Below, piece after piece: positions 34,939 through 43,647 of a stretch of 64,000 bases of DNA (position 1 is its first letter; every line of letters begins with the position of its first letter). Below the pieces are notes generated by a model that made no database searches, was not told the DNA's origin, and saw only the letters and a list, made by a program, of their open reading frames with translations. The position numbers and the translations under genes were made by a program. The stretch spans positions 1 through 64,000 of the forward strand of contig NZ_SCVH01000042.1 of NCBI RefSeq assembly GCF_004296935.1, given 5' to 3'. The DNA comes from Reyranella sp. GTDB lineage: Bacteria; Pseudomonadota; Alphaproteobacteria; Reyranellales; Reyranellaceae.

Positions 34939-37164
34939 TTAGTGGCTTCCAGCAGAGCTCGCCGGCGCCTTCAAAACCGAGAAGGTCGCATCGCCGTCGC
35001 GCACCACCTGCGGCACCAGATCGACCTCCCAATCGAGGTACTGGCGCATGGCCGCCTCGACGTCCTCCTTGAAGTCGTAAGGCCGGTACCAGACGTCGGT
35101 CGGCGGGTCGGCCATCCGGACGTGCCCGGTCTCGAGCGCGAGCTTGGCGTCGCGCCAAGCCTGCATGCCGCCCGCCAGTATGGCCACCGGCAGCGCGCCG
35201 GCCGCCGCCTTGGCCTCCGATGCGGCCAGGGCCGCGATCTCGCCGTCGGGCGAGACCAGCACGATGCGGGTCACCCCTTTCTGTTGCGCCAGCATCTCGG
35301 GAATGGTCTTGGCCAGGTTGGCGCGTACGGCGAACCAGGCGCCCGGCACATGGCCGTCGCGATAGCGAAGGCTGGTGTCGAGATCGATCACCAGGGTGGC
35401 CGCGAGCGACGTGTCGAGCTCAGGCGCCGTCACCGACTTGGGCTTGGGCACCACGAAGCCTTGCGGGTAGCGCGGCTCGGCCTCGGTCGTGAGTTCGGCC
35501 GGCACAGGCTTGTGGCCGAGGACGTGGACGTCGTTCCAGCCCATCTGGACCAGCCAGTGCGCCGTCATGGTGGCGCGCACGCCGTCGTTGTCGTGCAGCA
35601 CGATGGTGGCGTTGCGCGCGCCGACATATTGATCGGTCGCCTGCACGAGCTGGCCGCCGGCGGCATGCCTGAAACCTTTCAGATGGCCCTGGGCGTATTC
35701 GGCCGGATCGCGCACATCGAGGCGGTAGAGCGGACCGCCCTTCGCCTCGAGCCTGGCGAGGCCCGCCTTGTCGATCTTCTTGATGTTCATCTTCTTGGCG
35801 ATATTGGCCGCGGCCGCCTGCGCGAACTTTGCCGCCTCCAGGCCTTGCGGCCCAAAACTCCTGGTCTCGCCGCGCGCCACCTTCAGGCCGGCGAGGTGCC
35901 AGCCCATGGTGCCGTTCTTGAGCGCCATCACCTTGTTGGGGAGGCCCGCGTTGATCAGTGACTGGGCGCCGATGATCGAGCGCGTGCGGCCGGCGCAATT
36001 GACGACCACCAGCGTGTCGGGGTTCGGCACGAAATCCTTGACGCGATAGACGAGCTCCGCCCCCGGGCAGTCGATGCCGCCGGGGATCGACATGTTGGTG
36101 AATTCCGGCAACGGCCGCGAATCGAGGATCACCATGTCGGCCTTGGAGTCCAAGAGCTTCTGCACGTCGGCGGCATCGATGCGTGGCGTGTCGTTGCCGT
36201 GCTCGACCACTTCGCCGAACGCCTTGCTGGGCACGTTGACGCCGGTGAAGACCTCATAGCCCGCCGCGGCCCACGCCTTCAGCCCGTCCTTCACGACGGC
36301 GACGTTGGTGTAGCCCAGCTTTGACAGGCGCGCGGCGGCGCGGTTGGCGCGGCCACCCCATTGGCTGTCGTGGCCCTCCTCGCCGCTGTCCATCAGCACG
36401 ATGCGCGTGTGCGGGTCGGGCAACAGGGCGAGCGCGCGCGGCTCGAGCCGGGAGAGGGGAAGGGGCGTGGCGAACAGCGGATGTCCCTGGGTCGAGAACT
36501 CGCCTTCCTCGCGCACGTCGAAGAACGCGAACACCTCGCCCGATTTCAGCATCGCCTTCACCTGCTGCACGGTGAGCAGTGGAGTCAGGATCTTGGGGAT
36601 CGCCATGAAACGCTTGGCGGCGCCGGTGGCCATATCGACGCTGACGCGATCCGGCAGATGTTCGAGGCTGAGACCGTAGAAATGGAGATGGAGCGCATTG
36701 CCCGATCCCGCCGGCGTCTCGATGTGGTGAAAATCGTCCGGCAGGTAGGCGATGACGTCGCCGCGCTTCAGGGTCTTTTCCTTGGCCTGTGCCTCGCGCA
36801 ATTGAACGAAGCCCTCGCGCGCGCCGTTGTCGAGGCGCTCGTAGACGACGTTGCGCTCGGCGCCATGGACGCCGGCGATGATCGCCCAGGTCGTGTGATT
36901 GTGCGGCGGCACCTTCTTGCCGGGCCCGCCGGCCGAGGCATAGAGCGCGAAGCGATGGTCGGAATCCTCGCTCAGGCGATAGATGCCGCCATCGGGGCCG
37001 AGCGGAAACTCGTCCTGGGGAAAGAGCTCGGCGCGTCCCGCCAGCGACGACAGCAGGCCACCGATCTTCTCCAGGGCGGCGACGGTGACACCACTCTTCT
37101 CGATGCGTCGCGCCTCGTCGACCAGGCGCCGCACGGCGGCGGCACGCTCTTGATGCAGGTTCAT
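34939..37164 (-). CDS. Cysteine-dioxygenase-like cupin fused to four rhodanese modules
   Basis: 741 residues from ATG 37164 (MNLHQERAAAVRRL). Residues 1-185 form a cupin with His88 and His90 (PHNHTTW) and His146/147 (DDFHHIE), the three-His iron-site layout of thiol dioxygenases. Four rhodanese-like modules follow. Active-site loops: module 1 has MDSGEEGHDS with no Cys, module 2 has VNCAGRTRS with Cys390, module 3 LHDNDGVRA and module 4 VSPDGEIAA with no Cys. So only module 2 looks catalytic. A thiol could be oxidised by the cupin and sulfur moved by the rhodanese. It diverges from the transglycosylase gene. Confidence 0.85.
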   Translation of the reverse strand: MNLHQERAAAVRRLVDEARRIEKSGVTVAALEKIGGLLSSLAGRAELFPQDEFPLGPDGGIYRLSEDSDHRFALYASAGGPGKKVPPHNHTTWAIIAGVHGAERNVVYERLDNGAREGFVQLREAQAKEKTLKRGDVIAYLPDDFHHIETPAGSGNALHLHFYGLSLEHLPDRVSVDMATGAAKRFMAIPKILTPLLTVQQVKAMLKSGEVFAFFDVREEGEFSTQGHPLFATPLPLSRLEPRALALLPDPHTRIVLMDSGEEGHDSQWGGRANRAAARLSKLGYTNVAVVKDGLKAWAAAGYEVFTGVNVPSKAFGEVVEHGNDTPRIDAADVQKLLDSKADMVILDSRPLPEFTNMSIPGGIDCPGAELVYRVKDFVPNPDTLVVVNCAGRTRSIIGAQSLINAGLPNKVMALKNGTMGWHLAGLKVARGETRSFGPQGLEAAKFAQAAAANIAKKMNIKKIDKAGLARLEAKGGPLYRLDVRDPAEYAQGHLKGFRHAAGGQLVQATDQYVGARNATIVLHDNDGVRATMTAHWLVQMGWNDVHVLGHKPVPAELTTEAEPRYPQGFVVPKPKSVTAPELDTSLAATLVIDLDTSLRYRDGHVPGAWFAVRANLAKTIPEMLAQQKGVTRIVLVSPDGEIAALAASEAKAAAGALPVAILAGGMQAWRDAKLALETGHVRMADPPTDVWYRPYDFKEDVEAAMRQYLDWEVDLVPQVVRDGDATFSVLKAPASSAGSH

Positions 37165-37238
37165 TTGATCCTCCGTTTGGGCGCAGTATAGCCATCCGGC
37201 GCTTGTCGCCACACGGTAAGTCCAACTACGGTGGGACC

Positions 37239-39098
37239 ATGAGAAAGATCCTCCCCGTCGTTATGCTGGGCGCGGCGACCCTGATGGCGGCTTCCGCCCT
37301 CATCCAGATCGCGGCGGCGCAAACAACGACGACCAAGCCGCCCGCCAAGCCGCCCGCGGCGGCCAAGCCCGTGGCAGCAACGGCCCGGCCCGCCGCCCGT
37401 CCGGCTCCACAAGCCCGCCGCCCCGTCTTCGTGCCGGCAGCACCGGTCATCGAACTCGACGAAGCGCCGGTCGTGGCCGATCTGCCGACCGTCCTTGATA
37501 CCGAAAGCCGCGACCGCTACCGGCGCATCTTCCAGGCCCAGGCCGCCGGCCAGTGGAGCCAGGCAGATGCCGAGATCGCCAAGCAGACCGACAAGACCCT
37601 GATGGGCTACGTCGGCGCCCAGCGCCTGCTGAGCCAGGGCTATCCGGCGCGCTACGAGGAACTCGCCACCTGGCTGCAGGACTACAACGACCATCCGGAC
37701 GCGCCGGCGATCTACAAGCTGGCGCTGGCCCGTCGCACGCCGGGCGGACCCGCGTTGACGCCGGCGAGTTTCGTCGGCTTCACGCCGGGCTCGCCGAGCT
37801 TTGCCGCCGCCCGGACCGTGACCGGCGGCGACGCCTCGCAGGCCGCCGACCTTCGTGCGCGTCTGCAGCACATGATCGATGACAGCGGTTACAACGCCGC
37901 CTTCGTCCTGCTCGACCGCAAGTCGACCGCCGACACACTGGGGCCGCAGGAAGTCGAGCTGTGGCGTGGCCGCATCCGCACGCGCGCGCTCGAAGCCGAC
38001 TCGCAGCGTGGCGTGCAGGTCCCGGTCGAGGTCGGCCTGCCGCCCGATGCCAATTGGACCGCCGCCGTGTCGGCTTTTACACGCGGCAACATGGCCGAGG
38101 CGGCGCGTCGCTTCGAGCTGGTGGCCGATGCGCCGCCCGACCGCGCTTCGTCCTGGACGCTCTCCGCCGGCTCCTTCTGGGCCGGGCGCGCCAACCTGCT
38201 GGCCGGCAATCCGCAGAAATTCGCGCCCTACCTCAAGCGCGCGGCGCTGCATGGTCGCACCTTCTATGGTCTGGTGGCGCAGAAGGCGCTCGGCATGCAG
38301 ATCGCGCCGGACTGGAAGGTGCCCGAGCTTGATCGCCGCAAGTCCGATCTGCTGCGTAATGACCGCACCGGCAAGCGCGCTCTTGCCCTGCTGCAGCTCG
38401 GTGCCACGACGGCCGCCGAGCGCGAACTCTACGCCGGTTCGATCGATGCCGATCCGCAGTATGTCGAGGCCGTGCTGGGTCTCGCCAACAAGGCGGCACT
38501 TCCCGGCCTCTCGGTGCGTGTCGGCAACGCCAACTGGGACCAGCGCCACAATATCAAGGGCTACGATGGCGCCATGTATCCGATCCCGCCGTGGCAGCCC
38601 GCGGGCGGCTTCACCGTCGATCGCGCGCTGGTCTACGGTTTCATGCGCCAGGAATCGGCGTTCAACCCCAAGGCGCGCTCCTACGTCGGCGCCATGGGGC
38701 TGATGCAGTTGATGCCCAGCACCGCGCGGCTCGTGGCGACCCGGTATATTCCTGACCATGGCGCCGGCAATCCCTACGAGCCGTCGACCAACGTGGCACT
38801 TGGCCAAGCCTACATCTCGCAGCTCCTGAACGACGTCGACAACAATCTGGTGCGCACCACCGCCGGCTACAACGGCGGCCCGGGTAACGTCATGAAGTGG
38901 GATGGCTCGCTCAACGCCTCGCAGGATCCGCTGCTCTACATCGCCTCGATCCCGCTCCACGAGACCCGAGACTTCGTGCAGCGCGTGCTGGCGAACTACT
39001 GGCTGTACCAGGTCCGCCTCGGCCAGCCGACGCCGTCGCTCGACCAGATCGCCGCTCACGAATGGCCGCGCTACACGGCGCAGGATACAAGGCGTTAG
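37239..39098 (+). CDS. Soluble lytic murein transglycosylase (Slt type)
   Basis: 619 residues from ATG 37239. A signal peptide (about residues 1-28) is followed by a Thr/Pro/Ala-rich linker and a long alpha-superhelical region, then the C-terminal SLT domain: catalytic Glu in FMRQESAFNPKARS near residue 473, GAMGLMQLMPSTA near 487, and TAGYNGGPGNVMKW near 548. It cleaves the MurNAc-GlcNAc bond in the periplasm to form 1,6-anhydro ends. It lies three bases before the CoA-transferase gene, which is probably cotranscribed although unrelated in function. Confidence 0.94.
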   Translation: MRKILPVVMLGAATLMAASALIQIAAAQTTTTKPPAKPPAAAKPVAATARPAARPAPQARRPVFVPAAPVIELDEAPVVADLPTVLDTESRDRYRRIFQAQAAGQWSQADAEIAKQTDKTLMGYVGAQRLLSQGYPARYEELATWLQDYNDHPDAPAIYKLALARRTPGGPALTPASFVGFTPGSPSFAAARTVTGGDASQAADLRARLQHMIDDSGYNAAFVLLDRKSTADTLGPQEVELWRGRIRTRALEADSQRGVQVPVEVGLPPDANWTAAVSAFTRGNMAEAARRFELVADAPPDRASSWTLSAGSFWAGRANLLAGNPQKFAPYLKRAALHGRTFYGLVAQKALGMQIAPDWKVPELDRRKSDLLRNDRTGKRALALLQLGATTAAERELYAGSIDADPQYVEAVLGLANKAALPGLSVRVGNANWDQRHNIKGYDGAMYPIPPWQPAGGFTVDRALVYGFMRQESAFNPKARSYVGAMGLMQLMPSTARLVATRYIPDHGAGNPYEPSTNVALGQAYISQLLNDVDNNLVRTTAGYNGGPGNVMKWDGSLNASQDPLLYIASIPLHETRDFVQRVLANYWLYQVRLGQPTPSLDQIAAHEWPRYTAQDTRR

Positions 39099-39101
39099 CC
39101 C

Positions 39102-40253
39102 ATGTTGCCGTTGGCGGGGGTAAAAGTCGTCGAATTCTGCCAGGTCCTGGCCGGCCCCTATTGCGGCATGCTGTTGGCCGACATGGGCGCCGAGGTGATC
39201 AAGGTCGAGCCACCCGAAGGCGACATGATGCGCCAGTGGCCGCCGATCAATGAAGGCTTCAGCGAGAATTTCGCCTCGATCAACCGCAACAAGCGCTCGG
39301 TCGTGCTCGATCTGAAAAATCCCGCGCACAAGGCGGCGGCGCGCGAGCTGATCCTGTCGGCCGACGTCGTGCTTGAGAACAACCGGCCGGGCGTGATGGA
39401 TCGCCTCGGCCTCGGCTACGAGTCGTTCGCCAGGGAGAAGCCCGGCCTGGTCTATTGCTCGATCTCGGCCTTCGGCCAGAGCGGGCCGCGCTCCGCCGAG
39501 GGCGGCTTCGACGTCACGGTGCAGGCGATGAGCGGCATCATGAGCGTGACCGGCGAGCCGGGTGGCGCGCCGGTGAAATGCGGTGTGCCCGTCTCCGATA
39601 CCGGCACCGGGCTTTACGCCGCCTTCTCCATCGTCTCGGTTCTGCGTCGCGTGGCGGGCGGCGGGGCGGGCGCGCATATCGATGCCTCGATGCTGGGCTG
39701 CAGCCTCGGCATGGCCGCGCTTCAGACCAGCGAATATTTCGGCACCGGCCGCGACCCGAAGAAGCTGGGCTCGGCGCATCCGCGCAACGCGCCCTACCAG
39801 GCATTTAGGGCAAGCGACGGTCATTTCGTCATTGCCGCCGGCAACAACAAATTGTGGGAGTCCGTGACCCAAGTCGTGGGCCGGCCCGATCTGCTGGACG
39901 ATCCGCGCTTCAAGACGACCTTGTCGCGGGCCGAGCACCAGGGGCCGCTAAAAGATCTGCTCGAGGTCGAGTTCGCCAGGCAGGGAGTCGACCACTGGCT
40001 GGCCGCCTTCGAGAAGGCGGGCGTCCCGCAGGGCCGCATCAACACCTATAGCGAGATCCTGGCCGATCCGCAGGTCCAGCACATGGGCTGGGTCGAGGAG
40101 ATGGAACTGCCGTCGGGCGTGAAGACAAAGACCTTCGGCGTGCCCGTGAAGATTTCCGGCACCGATCTTCGCAAGCGTCGCGAACCGCCGGCGCTGGGCG
40201 CCAGCACCGAGGCCGTGCTGGGCGGCGAGGGGCTGCGAAAGGCTGCCGAATGA
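39102..40253 (+). CDS. CaiB/BaiF-family CoA transferase
   Basis: 383 residues from ATG 39102. Class III CoA-transferase features: LAGVKVVEFCQVLAGPYCGMLLADMGAEVIKVE at the start (first part only is diagnostic), the SINRNKRSVVLDLKN-like region near residue 60, and the catalytic Asp in VSDTGTGLYAA near residue 166. The C-terminal helices with DDPRFKT follow. It moves CoA between carboxylic acids; substrates unknown. Its stop overlaps the start of the cupin gene (ATGA), suggesting a shared pathway. Confidence 0.93.
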   Translation: MLPLAGVKVVEFCQVLAGPYCGMLLADMGAEVIKVEPPEGDMMRQWPPINEGFSENFASINRNKRSVVLDLKNPAHKAAARELILSADVVLENNRPGVMDRLGLGYESFAREKPGLVYCSISAFGQSGPRSAEGGFDVTVQAMSGIMSVTGEPGGAPVKCGVPVSDTGTGLYAAFSIVSVLRRVAGGGAGAHIDASMLGCSLGMAALQTSEYFGTGRDPKKLGSAHPRNAPYQAFRASDGHFVIAAGNNKLWESVTQVVGRPDLLDDPRFKTTLSRAEHQGPLKDLLEVEFARQGVDHWLAAFEKAGVPQGRINTYSEILADPQVQHMGWVEEMELPSGVKTKTFGVPVKISGTDLRKRREPPALGASTEAVLGGEGLRKAAE

Positions 40254-40861
40254 GCGTCGATCGCCTGCGCCGTTTCATCGGCGACATGACATCCCTGGTC
40301 GGTGGCGCGTGGCAGGACCGGGACGAGGCGGCGACCATCGAGGTCGGCGCCAAGCTGCTGGGCGAGTTGGTGAGGCACGACGACTGGCTGCCCGAGGCCA
40401 TGGCGAAATGTCCGCCGCACGGCTACGCGCAGAACCTGCTGTGGTGCGATCCGTTCGAGCGCTTCTGCGTCGTGAGCTTCGTCTGGGCGCCGTCGGCCTG
40501 CACGCCGGTCCACGATCATCAGATGTGGGGCCTGGTCGGCATGCTGCGCGGCTCGGAGACGTCGCAGCGTTTTGTGCGCGATCCGGTGACGGGCGCGCTC
40601 GCGATGGGAGAGCTTGCGACGCTGGCACCGGGCGACGTCGAGGCGCTGCTACCGGCGCTGGGGGACATTCATCAGGTGACGAATGCCTTGAGCGATTGCG
40701 GCTCGATCAGCATCCATGTCTATGGCGGCAACATCGGCGCCGTGCGCCGGCATACGTTCGATGAGGCGAGTGGCGAGCCCAAGTTGTTCGTGTCGGGCTA
40801 CACCAACCAGGCGCTGCCGAACCTGTGGGACCGGTCGGCGGAGGCGAGGGCGGGGTCTTAG
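40250..40861 (+). CDS. Cysteine-dioxygenase-like cupin enzyme
   Basis: 203 residues. The cupin iron site is predicted from TPVHDHQMWGLVG near residue 86 (HxH) and a later His in GDIHQVTN near 142. SIHVYGGNIG near 155 is a further family landmark. Members are thiol dioxygenases, oxidising cysteine or 3-mercaptopropionate to the sulfinate. It overlaps the CoA-transferase gene by four bases. The pairing suggests breakdown of a thiol acid followed by CoA transfer, which is inference. The fusion at 34939 carries a second, differently arranged cupin of this type. Confidence 0.82.
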   Translation: MSVDRLRRFIGDMTSLVGGAWQDRDEAATIEVGAKLLGELVRHDDWLPEAMAKCPPHGYAQNLLWCDPFERFCVVSFVWAPSACTPVHDHQMWGLVGMLRGSETSQRFVRDPVTGALAMGELATLAPGDVEALLPALGDIHQVTNALSDCGSISIHVYGGNIGAVRRHTFDEASGEPKLFVSGYTNQALPNLWDRSAEARAGS

Positions 40862-40869
40862 CTGGGAGC

Positions 40870-40887
40870 GCGCCACTCCAGTGGCGC
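40870..40887. repeat. Hairpin after the cupin gene
   Basis: Perfect 8-bp stem GCGCCACT / AGTGGCGC with a 2-base loop, 9 bases after the cupin stop. There is no U-run, so termination is uncertain. Confidence 0.5.
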
Positions 40888-40967
40888 ATCATGTCTATTC
40901 TGCGCGGTGCGGGCTCTCGCGCATTCGCGGCTTGTAGCCAAGCCGCTGGAATGCGCTGCCGCCCGCC

Positions 40968-41012
40968 CACCCTCATAAGCACTAGCGCGCAGCGCTAGTG
41001 CTTATGAGGGTG
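40968..41012 (-). terminator. 21-bp perfect inverted repeat over a cupin stop
   Basis: Arms 40968-40988 and 40992-41012 are exact complements around a 3-base loop. The right arm encodes the last codons and stop of the leftward cupin gene. No long U-run follows on either strand, so it may be a REP-type or 3'-protecting element rather than an ordinary terminator. Confidence 0.65.
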
Positions 41013-41459
41013 TGGATGCGTGGGATCCACCCAGTAGACTTCTTCGACTTTCTCGGCCGGCGTGATGTCGATGTTGATCGCCACGGCCTCGTTGTCGGAG
41101 CGGACCAGCACGCATTCCAGCGGCTCGGTCTCCGAGGCGTTGATCTCCTGGTGCGGCACGTAGGGCGGCACATAGATGAAGTCGCCCGGCCCGGCCTCGG
41201 CGGTGAACTGCAACTGGTCGCCCCAGCGCATGCGCGCCTTGCCTTTCACGACATAGATCACGCTCTCGAGGTGACCGTGATGATGGGCGCCGGTTTTGGC
41301 GTGGGCATGGATGGTGACCGTGCCGGCCCACAACTTCTGGGCGCCGACGCGGGCGAAATTGATGGCCGCAGCGCGATTCATGCCCGGCGTCTGGGCGGTA
41401 TTGGTGTCGAGCGAGCCGGCGGGGATGACGCGGACGCCATCGTGTTTCCAATCAGTCAT
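40995..41459 (-). CDS. Cupin-domain protein
   Basis: 154 residues. A single cupin barrel with metal-binding motif 1 HHHGHLESVIYVVKGKARM near residue 59 and motif 2 PGDFIYVPPYVPHQEIN near 91. A His-rich C-terminus (THPHPHKH) could bind metal. Function unknown; cupins of this shape may be dioxygenases, isomerases or sensors. It converges with the cysteine-dioxygenase-like gene and diverges from moaB. Its 3' end lies inside a 21-bp inverted repeat. Confidence 0.82.
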   Translation of the reverse strand: MTDWKHDGVRVIPAGSLDTNTAQTPGMNRAAAINFARVGAQKLWAGTVTIHAHAKTGAHHHGHLESVIYVVKGKARMRWGDQLQFTAEAGPGDFIYVPPYVPHQEINASETEPLECVLVRSDNEAVAINIDITPAEKVEEVYWVDPTHPHPHKH

Positions 41460-41517
41460 GCCCTCGATTTAGGCCGCCGACCTCGCCTCGGCAAGGTGCT
41501 GGCTATAGAATGAAGCC

Positions 41518-42066
41518 ATGAATCGCATCGACGAGAGCAAACCCTTCAAGCCGGTCAACATCGCCGTGCTGACGGTTTCCGACACCCGCACGCTGGAGAC
41601 CGACAAATCCGGCGACACCCTGGTCGAACGCCTCCAGCGCGACGGCCACACCCTGGCCGACCGCGCCATCGTCACCGACGACGTGGCGCTGATCCGCGCC
41701 CAGGTGAAGAAATGGATCGACGATCCCAGGGTCGAGGTCGTGATCACCACAGGCGGCACCGGCGTCACCGGCCGCGATGTCACGCCCGAGGCGCTGGAGG
41801 CGCTGTTCGAGAAGAAGATCGAGGGCTTCGGCGAGACCTTCCGCTGGATCAGCTTCCAGAAGATCGGTACCTCGACCATGCAGAGCCGCGCCACCGCGGG
41901 CGTGGCCAACGCCACCTACATCTTCGCGCTGCCCGGCTCGACCGGCGCCTGCAAGGACGGCTGGGACGATATCCTGCGCCAGCAGCTCGACATCCGCTTC
42001 AGGCCCTGCAACTTCGCCGAGCTGATGCCGCGGCTGAACGAAGGCAAGATGCCCAGGAGCGGGTGA
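41518..42066 (+). CDS. moaB: Molybdopterin adenylyltransferase-family protein MoaB
   Basis: 182 residues from ATG 41518. MoaB/MogA fold: NIAVLTVSDTRTLETDKSGD near residue 14, VVITTGGTGVTGRDVTPEAL near 75, and the C-terminal FALPGSTGACKDGWDDILR near 138. It adenylates molybdopterin before metal insertion, or acts in a related step. No other moa or mod gene is nearby. A GTG-started kinase-fold gene follows 6 bases later and could be cotranscribed. Confidence 0.95.
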   Translation: MNRIDESKPFKPVNIAVLTVSDTRTLETDKSGDTLVERLQRDGHTLADRAIVTDDVALIRAQVKKWIDDPRVEVVITTGGTGVTGRDVTPEALEALFEKKIEGFGETFRWISFQKIGTSTMQSRATAGVANATYIFALPGSTGACKDGWDDILRQQLDIRFRPCNFAELMPRLNEGKMPRSG

Positions 42067-42072
42067 GGGGCA

Positions 42073-43095
42073 GTGATTGATGCCCTCCTGGCGGCCCTGA
42101 AGAACCTGCCGCGCTTCGCCAATCTGACCGCCGAAGATCTCGAACCGCTGCCGGCGACCGGCACGGCGCATGGCCATGTCAGCCTGCCCGGCGGCCTGAT
42201 CGCGCGCGTGGCTTATGCCTATGAAGGTGACGCGGCGGCGGCGGCGCGGCTCGAAACCCAGGCGGCGGCCTTCCGTCTTCTCGCCCCCAGCAAGTGCACG
42301 CCGGCCCTGCACGACATCGTGGAGCCGCGCCCGGGCCTGCCTGGTGGTGCGCTGATCGTGGATCGCATCGACGGCCAGGTTCCGACGCTGCCGCGCGACC
42401 TCGGCGCGATCGCGGCCTCGCTGGCGGCGATTCATTCCCTGAAGAAGCCGCCGGCCACCTCGCCGATCCCGCGGCAGAAGAATCCCTTCCTGGAAACGCT
42501 GGAAGTGATCGAGCAGGGCGCGCTCCGTTTCCTCGACAAGGCCGTGCCCGACCAGGGCGCGCGCGCCGAGATCGCCGAGGAGCTGCGCCTGATGCGCGGC
42601 ATGGCGCTGGCCATCGCCAAGCGGCCGCAGCCGCTCACCATCGCGCTGGCCGACACGCATCCGGGCAACTTCATCATGACACCGGATGGCACGGCCTGGT
42701 TCGTCGATCTGGAAAAGGTCCACGTCGGCTCGCCCGCCATCGATCTCGCGCATGCCACGCTGCCCACCTCGACGCTCTGGCATCCAGAGGTCGGAAAGAT
42801 CCTGACGCCGGGGCAGGTGGCGGGCTTCTACGCCCACTATCTCGCAAGGATCGGCAAGACACGGGCGGCGGCGCTCGAACCCTGGCTGGTGCCGATGCGG
42901 CGGCTCACCTGGCTCCGGACCACCATGTTCATGGCTCGCTGGCGGGTCCAGACCAGCCAGGCCCGCGATCCGGACGATCCCGGCCAATGGAGCGACGCAG
43001 GATTGGAGCCGGCCATGAGGGCCCACCTCAAATCCCGGATCGATCAGTGCTTCGATCGCGAAACCATCCGGGCCATTCGCGCCGAATGGCTATAG
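42073..43095 (+). CDS. APH-family phosphotransferase-like protein
   Basis: 340 residues from GTG 42073. A kinase-like fold is shown by the catalytic loop ADTHPGNFIMT near residue 197 and the metal-binding WFVDLEKVHVGSPAIDLAH near 211. The N-lobe hinge (GGALIVDRIDGQVP) is near 96. The family phosphorylates small alcohols such as aminoglycosides, choline or sugars; the substrate cannot be told. It follows moaB closely. Its stop overlaps the convergent GNAT stop through CTATAG. Confidence 0.78.
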   Translation: MIDALLAALKNLPRFANLTAEDLEPLPATGTAHGHVSLPGGLIARVAYAYEGDAAAAARLETQAAAFRLLAPSKCTPALHDIVEPRPGLPGGALIVDRIDGQVPTLPRDLGAIAASLAAIHSLKKPPATSPIPRQKNPFLETLEVIEQGALRFLDKAVPDQGARAEIAEELRLMRGMALAIAKRPQPLTIALADTHPGNFIMTPDGTAWFVDLEKVHVGSPAIDLAHATLPTSTLWHPEVGKILTPGQVAGFYAHYLARIGKTRAAALEPWLVPMRRLTWLRTTMFMARWRVQTSQARDPDDPGQWSDAGLEPAMRAHLKSRIDQCFDRETIRAIRAEWL

Positions 43096-43557
43096 CGGCT
43101 TCACCATGCGGAGCGTCTCGGCCTCGAAGCTGCCGCGTTTGTAGAAGTCGACCGCCCGCCGATTGTCGGCGAACACGTCGAGGCTCAGGAACCGGTAGCC
43201 GCGTGCTCGTGCCCAGTCTTCGGCCGCGGCCATGAGCCGTGTCGCCACGCCCGATCCTTCGGCGTCCTTGTCGACGGCGAGCAGCGAGACATAGCCGCAG
43301 GGCTCCTCGGTCACGCCGTCCTTGGCCGGCCGCATATGGACGTAGCCGAGGCGTCGTCCTTCGCTCGACCAGGCGATGAGCGTCTGCGAGCTGTCGTCAG
43401 CCGCGGCAAAGGTCGCCGCCATGTAGCGCGCCTGGAAGCCTTCCATTGCCGCGAGGTCGTGCCATGCCGGACCGGGGACACTGGACAGGCGGGGCGACAG
43501 GGCTTGCAGGAAGTCCCTGTCTTCGGGGCGAGCGGTGCGTAACTCGATCGTGGTCAT
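43090..43557 (-). CDS. GNAT-family N-acetyltransferase
   Basis: 155 residues. Acetyl-CoA-binding core: YVSLLAVDKDAEGSGVATRLMAAAEDWARARG, of which KDAEGSGVA is the pyrophosphate loop near residue 96, then FLSLDVFADNRRAVDFYKRGSF near 125. The conserved order beta4-loop-helix-beta5 is intact. It acetylates an amine on a small molecule or protein, target unknown. It diverges from the radical SAM gene and converges on the kinase-fold gene with a 6-base stop overlap. Confidence 0.9.
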   Translation of the reverse strand: MTTIELRTARPEDRDFLQALSPRLSSVPGPAWHDLAAMEGFQARYMAATFAAADDSSQTLIAWSSEGRRLGYVHMRPAKDGVTEEPCGYVSLLAVDKDAEGSGVATRLMAAAEDWARARGYRFLSLDVFADNRRAVDFYKRGSFEAETLRMVKPL

Positions 43558-43647
43558 GGTTTCTCTCTAGGGATGGCAGCGGCCTGTCACAACGGCTACT
43601 AGGGGTGGCAGCTTGACTCGTTCTCTTTTTGTTCCAATAGTCGATGC

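Noticed and set aside
34466-35158. Longer atpI reading frame with about 113 extra N-terminal codons
   Set aside because: The extension crosses the promoter and the end of the rhodanese fusion gene. The ATG at 34819 gives the normal family length.
37161-39938. 925-codon minus-strand open frame opposite the lytic transglycosylase and CoA transferase
   Set aside because: Composition is the Arg/His/Ala-rich mirror of two well-supported genes on the other strand, so it is a GC-driven shadow.
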